Assembly (NCBI GenBank): GCA_900074885.1
Contig: FJUW01000033.1
Location: forward strand, 186,001 to 250,000
Reading direction: 5' to 3'
DNA from: Rhynchosporium graminicola
Lineage: Eukaryota; Ascomycota; Leotiomycetes; Helotiales; Ploettnerulaceae
DNA length: 64,000 nt
Positions 45,792 through 57,432 of the stretch are shown one piece after another (the stretch's first letter is position 1; each line of letters begins with the position of its first letter). The translations under genes were made by a program, and so were the position numbers. The notes beneath the pieces are model-generated. The model had not been told where the DNA came from, did no database searches, and saw only the letters and a program-made list of their open reading frames with translations.

Positions 45792-47894
45792 ATGCCACTG
45801 CGTACCGCAGAACTTTGTCTGCGCAGCAATGGCCTTAGATCTAGATTTACAGCACACATTCCACGTTCGCAGGCCTTTCAACGGATATCCCATCGCAATC
45901 TACAAACCCTCCACCGAAATACACGCCCCGCAGTAACACCCAGCAAGACTAACTTCTCGAATTCTGCGAAACGTTCAATACAAACCCAGAGATTTCAATC
46001 CTTCACTCCGCCATCTCCGGAATCTCTAGGCCAAGCTCGCCCTCCAAAACTCTACACACGCTCGATAAAATGGGGTCGCAGACTCTTAATCGTCACTCTG
46101 GTGGGGGGATCTCTATACCTAATTGATACGCAATTCTACGCTTCTTCAATCACGCGATCACTTCGCACATTCGGCTTAGGAATAGTAGTAGCTTTAGACT
46201 ACAAATTGAATTTCAGACCACAGCCCTGGTTGGGCGGGGATATCACAGATTTGCATTTCCGCAACGCAGAGCGTCTATTCGAGCTCTTACACCAGAATGG
46301 GGGTCTTTACTTGAAGATCGGTCAGGCGATCGCTATGCAGAGTGCTGTACTACCGCCGGAGTTCCAAAAGATGTTTTCGAGGATGTTCGACGATGCACCG
46401 CAGAATACTTGGGATGATGTCGAGAAGGTCATTAGAGAGGATTTTGGAGGCAAGAGTCCGGAAGATGTTTTTGGTGTTAGTTTTAGTAAGGAGCCTGGAT
46501 TTGGAGTTATGGAGAAGAAAGCTAGGGCTTCGGCGTCGGTGGCGCAGGTTCATTGGGCAAGGTTGGCTGATGGCAGGGAGGTCGCTATTAAAGTCCAGAA
46601 GAGGGAGATAAGGCAGCAGGTCGGATGGGATCTTTGGGCTTTCAAGTGAGTGAATCCTCGCCAGGAGTTGGACGTCACTAAACCTCTCAGGGTCATGATG
46701 AAGGTCTACACTTACTGGTTTGACCTACCATTCTATTCCCTCGTACCATACATCGCCGAACGCCTTATGCTCGAAACAGACTTCGTAAACGAAGCCAACA
46801 ACTCTCAGAAGATGGCAGAGCTGGTATCCAATGAACCGCGTCTTCGCGGCCGTGTCTATATCCCCAAAGTCTACCGCGAACTCTCGTCCACCCGCGTCAT
46901 GACAGCTGAATGGATCGAAGGCGTACGACTATGGGATAAAGAAACCCTCACAGGAACTTGGTTGGGCGGTAATGGGCGCGGCTCTCCAGGAGCAAAGGGC
47001 GTACCCCTGCCACCCCCCAAAACAGTAACACGTTCCAATGACGGAACAGGCCACATCAAACCCGACCGGGACGATTGGCGCGGCCGGTCAGGAAAAGGCG
47101 GCTTAGGTCTCTCTTTAAAACAAGTAATGACTACGATGATCGACCTTTTCTCCGCACAAATGTTCCTCTGGGGCCTCGTCCACTGCGATCCCCATCCTGG
47201 CAACATATTCATCCGCCGCCAACCTAATGGACAGCCAGAACTCGTACTGATCGATCACGGACTATACGTCTCCATGAACCCGCACTTCCGACGTCAATAT
47301 TGCCAGTTCTGGAAGGCGATCATGACATTCGACAACGAGACTCTCAGCACCATCACCAGCGCATGGGGCGTCAGAGCACCCGATCTCTTCGCTTCCGCAA
47401 CTCTAATGCGTCCCTATGAAGGCGGAGACAGCAGTACGAAAGCGCGCATCACAAATGAACTTGTAGGTAAAACAGCCTCTGAACGACACTACGAAATGCA
47501 AGAGCGCATGCGCCAAGGTATCCGCGAAGTGCTCTCGGAAGAAGAGAATTTCCCTCGCGAACTCCTCTTCATAGGCCGTAACATGCGCATCGTACAAGGC
47601 AACAACCAATTCCTCGGGTCACCGGTCAATCGCATAAAAATGACAGGGTGGTGGGCGAGCAGGAGTCTAGTGGATGATAAAGATCTGACGTTGGGACAGA
47701 GGTGGGTGAATGCGTGGCGGCATTTACTGTTTAGGTTTGTGCTTTTTGGGAGCGATGTTGTGTGGTGGAGCAGTAGAGTGAGACAGGTGTTGGGGTGGGG
47801 AGAGGGTATGGATGATGATCTAGAGAGGCAGATGAGGTTTATTGCCAAAGATCAGTTTGGGCTGGAGTTGCAGCATGATGTATTTGAGGGGTAG
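45792..47894 (+). CDS. ABC1/ADCK-family atypical kinase, mitochondrial (Mcp2/Cqd2-like)
   Basis: Two exons (45792-46645 and 46691-47894; 45-nt intron) give 685 residues. The first 60 or so residues are Arg/Ser-rich without acidic residues, as in a mitochondrial presequence. One membrane segment (LLIVTLVGGSLYLI) follows. Kinase-like hallmarks are in order: the K-x-G-Q motif (GLYLKIGQAIAMQS), the Ala-rich loop ASASVAQVH, the lysine in VAIKVQ, the catalytic C-D-P-H-P-G-N and the metal-binding L-I-D-H-G-L. Architecture suits ADCK1 and yeast Mcp2/Cqd2, inner-membrane proteins affecting coenzyme Q distribution and lipid balance. The ORF opens upstream only from a TTG, so the ATG is preferred. Confidence 0.92.
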
Positions 47895-48330
47895 AGTGGG
47901 GTGTAGAACGGGGCAAGGGGGAATTGTATGATAGGATATATGAAGGAAGAACGGTGTTCTGCCATCAGCGTGCATGCATTAGATCTATAGATGAGCGAAA
48001 AACTGGAGTTGGAAGATGGATGTGCGCTACCTTATATACGTTCAATATAAAAGAGCTACAATACGGCTGTGAAGATCATGGGAGACATTAAGAGAGCCTG
48101 GTGCTGCCCAAAAAAACCCCTTCTGAATACCACTCACGGACAAGGCACACCGACAGGCGGTACACCTCGTATGACGAAGAAGGTTGCCGAGGACCTAGTC
48201 ACCGACCTAGTATACTTGAAATGGAGCGTCCTTGGAGAAAAGACCACGGAATAATGAATATCAAATACTTGCTTGCTCTCATTAATAAGCTCGATATCTA
48301 GTGGAAGGACTTGTCCTAAAAGTCGCTTGC

Positions 48331-48367
48331 TTCTGTTCTGTTCTGTTCTGTTCTGTTCTGTTCTGTT
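48331..48367. repeat. (TTCTG)n pentanucleotide repeat
   Basis: Seven units, the last changed to TTCCG. A purine-rich counterpart, (GGAAA)n, lies 100 bp further right. Confidence 0.9.
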
Positions 48368-48812
48368 CCGTTCCAATCCTCTCTGCCGTCCCGTTCTGGT
48401 CTACGGTAGAGTAACTAGCTAGATGATTCGAATAGATCCTTCGCTTCGCTGCGTCTGCGATGAACTTGAAAGGAAAGGAAAGGAAAGGAAAGGAAAGCTC
48501 GCTATACATCAAGATTGATGGAGGAAGGGAGGGAGGAGGGACCGAACTCGAAGATTCAACAACGGAAACCCTCGCGATTTTTTTTTAATGTTTTTAATTT
48601 TTTATCTTCTTTTCGCACTCAGATCGAGCCAAGGAAGTCCACAAAGGTAAGGCAGGACAGGACAAGATAAGAGAGGACAAGGCAAGCTTACAGAAGTGGA
48701 TGGATGCATGGCTAAGGTAAGAGGAGCTGCCTTCCCTGCCTACCTTGCATCAGGACAGGATAGACTCACTACTACTCTTACGTACGGCTGGTGGTGGTGG
48801 TGGTGCTCAGAT

Positions 48813-48842
48813 CATTCATTCATTCATTCATTCATTCACTCA
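48813..48842. repeat. (CATT)n tetranucleotide repeat
   Basis: About seven units after a (TGG)n tract, ending CACTCACTG. Confidence 0.9.
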
Positions 48843-49263
48843 CTGCCCGTGGATTTTAAAAGCTCGGGCTGATTGATTTATTGATGTAATGCACAGCTCT
48901 TCGATCATGGTATCATGAAATGTATATTAACCTATCTATATATCTACTTTATGAAGAAGGAAAGTGTGGGCCACGCCTGTGTATTGTGCGGGAGAGAGGG
49001 AGTGTGTGAGCTAGATTCATGAATGAATGAATGGATGATTGGAGAGATAGCTCCATATATAGCATGGGAAAGGCTGGCTTGGCTTGGTACGTTGTGGTAT
49101 AGGGTAGGTAAGGAAGGGGGGATAGGATAGGACAGAATAGGTACGTATCTAAGTTTCTGTATATCATCGTGTGTGCACACTCTTTTAGAAGTAGAAGTAT
49201 CAGTAAAGACGTGCCATGTTTACAGCAAAATAATAAGTCCATTTCATCTCATCTGCTGTTGGA

Positions 49264-49292
49264 GACACACACACAGAGAGAGAGAGCGCGCG
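49264..49292. repeat. Compound (AC)n(AG)n(GC)n dinucleotide tract
   Basis: Three dinucleotide runs adjoin one another. Alternating purine-pyrimidine ends (AC and GC) flank a purine-only centre. Confidence 0.85.
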
Positions 49293-50284
49293 ATACCTCA
49301 ACCCACAAAAAAACCACATCTTTCTTCTTCACGTGCTACCACCAAGATTTTCTAGGGTTCTGGTGTGGGGTAACGAGAAGCAGTGAGACGTCCGACTCAC
49401 TGCTAGAGCTTTCCACTGCAACTCTATCATATTCTCAGGTATCTATAGGCTTGAAGAAGAGGAAAAGGCGAACTCAACACGTCGGTCGCTGTTGGAGACG
49501 TCCACGTGTGAAGCGAAAGAAAATAAAAAACAAACAAAGGTTAAGCGAGCCCCGCCTAGGTACGGAACCCTCACCTCACTCACTCGCTACCTACCTAGCT
49601 AGGTACATCCACCACCAATCTAATCTCCACCCGCGCATTTACTCGCCCGCGCATATACCAGAGTACAGTGTATTCAAGCTCGTGGCACTTTCAAACCGGC
49701 AGTTAAGAAAGTCCTGGTTCTCACTAATAGACTGACTGGCGCGGCAAGGGGTGGAAGGTTTGAACACGTCTTAGGCGACTGACTACATTACGAGCAAATA
49801 CCACATCAAATCATTTCATCTCACTATTTCCCATTAGCGATCAACGATCAGAATCTCCTTCCTTCATCGTATGAGAACGACGAAGTACAATCAGTATTAT
49901 CTGATTGTCTTCCACGAGGCATTCTCGTTACTACTGGTCATACTATACTCACAACCTGGCCTCCAGTCCTGGCAAACCTGAACCGTCACAACTATGGAAT
50001 ATAGTATCCACGAAGAAACAAACAAAAAAACGCCAATGCGTGAATTTAAGAGGAGAAAAAGTGTAAACGAGTGGTGTGCGCCTTCGCTGTGCTCCGATCT
50101 GATCCGATCCATGACCCCAATCCCAAGTAAACCGTATCCTGCCCTAGCCTTTCTTTCCAGTTAGGTTCCTAACCCGCTCATGAACGTGGTTCCCTAACCA
50201 CCTGGTAAAGAAAGAAGTTTCACTACTCTGTATCGACTTGACGCTATGATTAAAAATGTGTTTGCCTAAGCAACCCCACCCCGG

Positions 50285-53026
50285 TCATCTATTCCGGTCC
50301 TCAACCTGTGGCTGCGGACTGCGTGACGACGAACCAAGACTACTAGATAGCAGAGCTCGCCAACTACCACTCGATTGCTGATTTCTCCGTGGCCTTGTAG
50401 GTGTTGGCGAAGCTATGCCTTGCTCGACATCCGAACGAATGTCATAGCTCCGCCCGACAGGTAATGCAGCTGAAGAGGAAGTATTGACCGATCCGGCGGC
50501 TTGGGCTTGGATATCTTCGTCGCTGTCATCGTGGTATGGTTCGTAGCGGGGATGGGATGGCGAGCCACGGGCGAGAGAACGGACTACATCGCCTTTACAA
50601 ATAGGGCATGTTCTTCGACGGGTAGTTAACCAGGGCGTTCTGTTTGATGTTAGTGAAGTTTTGAACTACGTGGGGTAATGGAAGGCCTACATGCAATCGA
50701 CATGGAATTCGTGCCCGCAAGGTAGACTCATCACACGACTAACACCAGCAACATACTCCTCTAAACACACAACACACTCGACCTGTCTACCCATGTGTTT
50801 CCTCCATTCGCTAGACTCGCTAGCATTCTTCTCGTGCTCAGGTGCTCGAGCTGGTTTCACGGGAACTTGTAAAGGAATGGAAGTGCGCATAGAATCTCCA
50901 GGTTCTGGTAGTCCACTTGTAGTCCTTGATCTTGGACGCGGTCTTGTCTGCGGCGAGGTCACTAGAAGAGGCGTTGTAGCCGTAGAATTGTTAGGGCTGG
51001 GCGAATTGGGCGTCCTTGGAGATGGGCTTCTCGACGGGACTAATGTCTGGTATGTCCTGACTGGTAGTCTTTCGACCACAGATTTTGGTGCTCTCCAGCG
51101 ACGGCGTCGTATCCGAGATCTTATCAATAGAAGAGCGTACACCACGGTCAAAGTGACCAGAGGGCTCACAACCAAGACCAGTAGTGTGTCGAGGAAGGGA
51201 CTTGCTCCACTTGTTGGCGTTAATGTGACCCATAAACCTTCCTGCTCATCATCACCATCTCTTTCTTCTTTGCCGGTCAGCTCAACTTGTGCGTTCTTGT
51301 TGGGTAAAATTTCCACATTCTCCTCGTCGGCACCAAAGATTGTGGTAAGTAAGCCAGTTGATCCCCCTTGCGATGCAGGGTTTTTCTGCTCTTTCTCTGT
51401 GGCGCCTGGTAACTTTCCAACATATTCTCCACTCCCTGGAGTGATGCTACCACCTCGAAGAGGTGGAAGGGACCCGGGCTCTTGCACAGCAACCCCTGTA
51501 TGTTTCTTTCTACCTGTAGTGGTAACCGGGGCACCGTTCTGAAATGCAGCCTTTGTGTTTCCCTCAGCCTTGGCGACTGAAGGTTTTCCAGCCAAGTCTA
51601 CTTCCTTTACAGGCTTCGCCACCAGATCAGGATCACGCCAATCCTGGACTCCAATCTGAAAGTCGTCATCCCCTGAAGGCTTTGTAGCAGGCTTGTTGTC
51701 TCCTGTGGCCTTCGTGTTCCCTGCTACCTTCGGCTTCGTCGAAATCTTCTTGGTCGTTGGCTCATCGTCATCTTTCCACTCGTCAACGAGAATCCAGTCA
51801 AGTCTACCACTCGCCGGTGGACGACTTAATTCTGATTTAGCGCTTTTTTTGCCAGATCCAAAGATCATCGACTTGAACCATCCTGGTTTCTCCGATGACA
51901 TATTGGGGGTGGGTGCCACAGACTTCACTTTCTTGGTGGAAGCTTTCGATATCGGTCTTGGAGCTGATGCAGATTTCACAACTCCTGCTGTAGGTGTAAA
52001 CGTTTGATGCAATCCCTGCTTATTTCCCCCCTTTTTAGGCTTGTCCGTGGCCTGAAGTTTGAGACTACCTTTCCCGTTCTTGTCCACCACGTCTTCGATG
52101 AAACTCCCTGGACCGATCAGAGAAGACAGAAGGTGCGCAGTTGTCCTTGACGTAAAAATGGAAGGAATCGTAACATTCGAGGTATCACCTCGAGCATACA
52201 TCTGAATAAGAGGTCCTCCTTGCACATCATCTCCGACCATCAAGGCAATTGCCCCTCGTCTCTGTGCCCATTTGACCTTCTCCAAGAATCCACAGCCACC
52301 ACGACTGAGTAACACAATCTTTCCTGAAATCTCAGCCCCCTCTTGTATCGACTGGATATCCGCATGGTCTCCTTTCGAATCTGCACGAGGTTTCTCGCTT
52401 GGCTTGGTAAACGTAGACTCCGCTAAAGGATGGTGTAGATAATCGTCCGTACCATCATCTACATGAGGCTTTTTGGGAACCCTCTTGGCCCCGGACGCCT
52501 CCTGCTGAGTAGTCCCATCATCGAATGGTCCATGCCCATCTGTTCCGCGTGTCTGAGGCTTCAATTTCCCCGCACTCGTCGCGGCCCTTCCATTTGTGAG
52601 CTTGCCTCCTTCAGATGTCGCCGCGCTCGACTTTGCGTATCCATCACTCCATCCAGGCACATCACTACATCCTAACTCTCCCTCCGCACTAGCGGCTATC
52701 GTTCCTTGCCGTATAGTATCATCTCCGAACCCACTTCCAATCCACACCTGGCCTTTGAGTCCTCTCGAGGGCAGCAGAGGGCCAAAACCGGCAGGCCGTG
52801 CTAAAAAGGCAGTCGTATTATCGTGCGTCAAGGCGATGACCGCATTCGGAGGGAAGAGGGAGAATGGTGCTCGGAAGGCGAAAAATGACTGTATTCCGGT
52901 CTTCGACGTCGCTGGCGAGCTTGTGGTGACAGTCTGCCGCTGGTGAGACGATCGCAGAGTGAGAAAGGTCAGAAATACGGTCGATAGAAAAAAGGCCACG
53001 GCTATGATAATTCTCGGAGGCCGCAT
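50285..53026 (-). CDS. PA-TM-RING-H2 E3 ubiquitin ligase
   Basis: Two exons (50691-53026 and 50285-50639; 51-nt intron inside the RING) give 896 residues. A signal-anchor-like stretch lies at about 5-22. A protease-associated domain follows (GKIVLLSRGGCGFLEKV..A..RGA.A..VGDD, about 230-310), interrupted upstream by a low-complexity insert. Then come a long Lys/Ser/Gly-rich linker, one membrane segment (LLVLVVSPLVTLTVVYALLLI, about 630-650) and a RING-H2: C751-x2-C754, C770-x-H772-x2-H775-x2-C778, C790-x2-C793. The splice gives D-C-I-T-P-W-L-T-T-R-R-R-T-C-P-I-C-K, typical of fungal members. These ligases sit in endomembranes and act in protein sorting. The ORF opens upstream only from TTG. Confidence 0.9.
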
Positions 53027-53405
53027 AATGTAGGTATGGATGCGACTGCGGGCACTTAACCAGCTCGTCGGCTGAAGGATACAGAGAACGGTCGCATCCA
53101 ATAGCGAGATAGGATGTGTTCGGATCGGTGATGGTAGAATGTATTGTAGGATGTAGGTGTAAATCGTATTCGTGAGGTGGAAGTCGTCGTCTCGTAGTAG
53201 AGGGAGGTCAGCTCATGTCAGGTCAGTTCATCTGAGATGATGCTTGGATGCTTGCTTGATTCAGGTGGTGTGGCGCAAAGCGGGATGAGATACAGGGACA
53301 GGGACAGGGACAGGGACTGCGCTGTGGCTCAGAGGGACAGCAGACTACTAATACCTGTGCAGGGGCTCACCTGACAGGACAGAATGGAATGGGATGGGAT
53401 GATTA

Positions 53406-53453
<48 letters not shown>
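53406..53453. repeat. (TTGA)n tetranucleotide repeat
   Basis: About twelve near-perfect units between GATTAA and TTGTTTAATTG. Confidence 0.92.
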
Positions 53454-53455
<2 letters not shown>

Positions 53456-53680
53456 TAATTGTTCCTGATTCCAATTCTCCTTATCTTTCGTCGTTCCTAA
53501 TTAGAAGCCCAGCTGGAAACCTTCTGTACTTTGCTGAATTGTAACGGACGGTTCTCAGGCTTCGTTCAGCAAGCTAAGGTAGGGTAGGTAAGGCAGTCAG
53601 TCAGACTTTGTTGTAAATGCCTCTATCCTGATGCGGCATCGATCCCGTCGTCTTTCCACTTCAAGAGCGGGCACTCGCAT

Positions 53681-53720
53681 GTACTTATATTGTACTTATA
53701 TTGTACTTATATTGTACTTT
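53681..53720. repeat. 12-bp tandem repeat, three units
   Basis: The unit is GTACTTATATTG, three times, then GTACTTTTATTC as a changed fourth. Confidence 0.9.
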
Positions 53721-55004
53721 TATTCGATTTTCTCCAAGATTTCCGCCGGATTTGCAGCTAGGAGAACAAGCTTTCACACGTGGGAGAGTCTCTTCATCAT
53801 GCGTGTATTTCTTGTCCAAGTCCAACGCCATTCCTGGTTGTTCAACTATGTACATTCATAATGATTGATACTTAATGTATCAATTTTGAATTCATATTGT
53901 AGGCTCGGCGTCTCCGAGAAAACACAGATTTTCTCCGCGGTATAGCTCTATCGCGAGTTAACCTCACTAATGATACCCAGGTCTTTCGAGGCGTTTCCTT
54001 CTAGCCTGTCCTCCTTCTATTACGAAGAGGCTCAGGGCTATACACTGCACAACTCTCAAGTTATTCAAAACCACATCATCGTGCCTTTTTTGCGTCTTCA
54101 TTCCGCTTGTACGAAGATCACGACGCTCAAACTATTTTTCTAGTAGACGTCCTGTGAAAGTTTCGCGATATTGGATCAAAGTCGTTTTCTTCGCTGTGCT
54201 GCTGTCTGTCACAGACAGGTCCACGACAGGTTTCTTTCAAATATCAAGCAAGGGGCAGTGATATACACAATTATGTTCCGGCCCAGACAATGCAGTGTAT
54301 GGCTAGACCGTGACCTCACGCTTCGTGCCGTTCATAGGCCAGACTCAAGTCAGCATCTGATGAGGCGGCGAATATGGAGCCATCATCTGTACCTATGAAC
54401 CCATGTGCATCTACATACTTCAAGCCTCCAACCTGAATGACGCTTCGAAAAAAAAGAACATTGACTAGCTTATCTCTCCCTCCTTTTCAACTGGAGATTG
54501 CCACAAGGATGGATCAATTGGATTGCCAATCTCTGGAAGGCTTTGAATAGAGCCTTGGAGAGGATGCTCGAGAGCCACGAGATCATGGAATATATCCAGC
54601 CACGTTTCTATTCAGCTTGCAGAGGCTCTTGAGCAAATACTCCGGCTGCCACTAAACCACGGGAACTTGTCTCTTCGTCTTCCTAGTCCCCAGGTCGGCC
54701 TGCCGTTGTATCAAAAGAAAGCAAACCTACCTAATGCTGCCAAAATCCCGAATGGCTTGGATGGCTTCTACTAGGGTACCATTAAACAGTATCTCGACGC
54801 CTCTCCTACCAGAGAATGCGGTAATGACGTTTGGTTTTATTCGCCTACTTACGTTGTGATCGAATTCATCTGCTTCATCATAAGACATCACCTTCCCCTT
54901 TGTATATTCGTCTTCCTTCACAACTCCATTCCTCCTGCCCTTTTTGTCAACCGATCAAGAGACCCTTGCCTAAAGAATCACACTTCTCTATTCAACCCTC
55001 CAGA

Positions 55005-56517
55005 ATGAACATCAACGAGCCTCGTAAAGGCACCGGAATCGTCCTTCCCTTCTTCACCAAAAAACCAAGTATGAGAAGCAGAACGAGTTCTCTCAAATCA
55101 GATCGTCTACCTTTCCTCAATTGGGTTCCTGACAACGTAATTCGGATCCTCAATACACAATGCATCATCATCTAATCAGTACGCAGGCTCGCAATCACCT
55201 CGTTGCTACAATTGCCGAGTACGTAGGAACGACATTATTCCTCCTCTTTGCGTTTGCAGGTACACAAGTAGCTCTCGCTGCATATCCTGCCGAACCCAAC
55301 GTTGTAGGTGCAACAAGTCATCCAGATCAGTTGCTCTACATATCGTTATGTTTCGGCTTCTCTCTAGCTGTGAATGCCTGGGTGTTCTTCCGCATCAGTG
55401 GCGGACTGTTCAATCCCGCTGTATGTCAACGTCCATGCTTCGTGTGAGGCAACTGTACTCAACATTGCAGGTTTCTCTCGGAATGTGTCTCGTCGGCGCT
55501 CTCCCATATCTACGAGGCGCCTTCCTCGTATTTGCCCAAATACTCGGCGGCGTCACCGCAGCAGCCATCGTCTCCGCTCTCCTCCCAGGACCATTAACAG
55601 TACGCACTAGTCTAGGCGGTGGTACGACAGTCGTTCAAGGCCTCTTCATCGAGATGTTTCTCTCTGCCTTACTCGTCTTCACGATCTTCATGTTGGCAGC
55701 TGAGAAACACAAAGGGACATTCATTGCACCAGTCGGCATCGGACTCTCCCTCTTCGTCGCAGAACTCATGGGTGAGCTCCTCTTTCACCCATCACTCCCA
55801 AGTCTCCCTTGCAAAGCAGAAACACAATAGCTAAACCCCAAAACAGGAGTCTACTACACAGGCGGCTCCGTAAATCCCGCCCGCTCATTCGGTCCCTCAG
55901 TCGTCACCCACAACTTCCATTCTTACCACTGGATCTACTGGGTTGGACCTATGCTCGGCGCCATTGTCGCATCCGGTTTCTACCTGTTAATGAAAATGCT
56001 CGAATACGAAACAGCCAACCCAGGACAAGACAGTTCCAAACCAGACGGCGAGCATTTCAACCCTGATCTCGACGCCTCACACCCGAAAGTTTCATTCGCA
56101 CCTGAAGAATACACCGCTGCTGAAGAAGGTCGAGGTAGTATTAATGCGGCAAGGACACATGGTATACCGCAAGAATACGGTATGCAGAGTAGACCATTTA
56201 GTAAGAGTCCCGCCCCGCCGCATATGAACGATCAGTATAGAGGGCTGGCGAATGGAGGCATGCATGCCAGTGAAGCAGATAGGGTTGTGCCGTTGAATTC
56301 GAGGGGAAGTGGATCAGAGAGGACGTTAGCCGAAGTTGGGCCGCATCATCAAGCTCAGGTGCCGAGGAAATCGGTTATCAAGCCTAGTTCTCAGGGAATA
56401 ATGGCTTCGAACGAGCATGGTCATGGGAATGACAGCTCCTTTAGGACGAATACTTATAATAATAGAAATATTACGGCTGGTGAGCGGGATGATGAGGAGT
56501 TTTATGACAAGAATTGA
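55005..56517 (+). CDS. Aquaporin / major intrinsic protein with long C-terminal tail
   Basis: Four exons (55005-55136, 55187-55420, 55471-55771, 55847-56517; introns 50, 50 and 75 nt) give 445 residues. Six membrane segments carry both half-helix boxes: N120-P-A122-V-S-L-G, completed across the second intron, and N232-P-A-R235-S-F-G. The tripeptides and the Arg are those of a water-selective or glycerol-permeable channel. Residues about 285-445 form a hydrophilic tail rich in Asn, Ser, His and Gly, longer than in typical orthodox aquaporins. The N-terminal 40 residues are basic and cytosolic. Selectivity cannot be settled from the sequence alone. Confidence 0.93.
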
Positions 56518-57432
56518 GGTTGGTGAGGGGAGGGGCGGGTGTTATATGAATTTGAAATGACGAAGCGATGATTTTTTGCATTGCATGGAGGGGATATCGG
56601 CATCGCGGATACAAAAAGTTCAAAATGGCTTTAATAATATCTCAATCCAAACGCATAGCGATGCATACGACGGAAAGAAAAGATTTACACGTTGATCTAT
56701 GGTGAACATGTCCTCGAAACCCATCTGTCTAATATGCTTACATGTATAAGCGAGTTCCATACGAGTCGACGAGTTCGAGTAATAATCAACTCCGTATCGA
56801 AAGTCTAACTTAAAGCTTGGTAGTAGGAACAAGTTCAAGATCAGAATTGAGTATCATTCATTTGATACCATGATTGGCTAATGGTTTTGATACTAGTAGC
56901 GAATGTGACGATCGATGGTAGGCAGGCAGGCTATGCTCGTTCGTAGCCAAAGTGCATCAGAGTGTTTTTGTACCTAGCTCTGGTTTGAAGGACAGAGATA
57001 GAGGATCAGACAAGATGATAAGGTATAGCATAGTATAGTTATGTGAGACTCGGATGGGCTTCGCGAAGTAGATTCATCCATCAGCCGTCTATTTATCTTG
57101 AGACGTGGTGTAGCTCTCAAAAGATCGGTCAGCAGTTCTCATAGCTGAGACATTGGAAGGCGCAGGAAGGTTTCTCGTGGGATAGGAAGCGAGCTTCACA
57201 CACTTCCAGACATCGTTACACTAACGCACAAGCAGACTGTTGAGGGATTAGGATTACATTGTATTATTCTATCACCCCGACAACGCTACGTTGTTCGGGC
57301 TGAGGGGTTTTGTTACACCACACTGTACAAATTTCGAAAACGTATCATTCCATCTTCGCTCCTCACGCTAAAACGCAAAACGCACCGTCTCACCACCCTC
57401 CCAATCCTCGTCCCTTTTCCCCTCACTAAAAA
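56518..57432. other. 0.9-kb convergent intergenic region
   Basis: No gene recognised between the converging aquaporin and ERG1 genes. A 72-codon minus-strand frame at 56620-56838 has no features. CCCGACAACG..CGTTGTTCGGG near 57276-57300 forms a short imperfect hairpin. Confidence 0.4.

Larger units (their letters stand above)
47895..50284. other. 2.4-kb convergent gene-free interval with microsatellites
   Basis: No gene recognised. It contains (TTCTG)n at 48331-48367, (GGAAA)n at about 48470-48497, a T-run near 48578, (TGG)n near 48790-48805, (CATT)n at 48813-48842 and an (AC)n(AG)n(GC)n tract at 49264-49292. A 188-codon plus-strand frame at 49169-49735 has no family features and biased composition. 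Confidence 0.55.
53027..55004. other. 2.0-kb divergent intergenic region
   Basis: This lies between the PA-TM-RING gene and the aquaporin gene, and so carries both promoters. No gene recognised. It contains (GGGACA)n at about 53293-53317, (TTGA)n at 53406-53453 and a 12-bp repeat at 53681-53720. A CT-rich stretch precedes the aquaporin start. Confidence 0.5.

Noticed and set aside
49169..49735. 188-codon plus-strand frame
   Set aside because: It runs through dinucleotide repeats, has no domain or hydrophobic pattern, and its composition follows the repeats.
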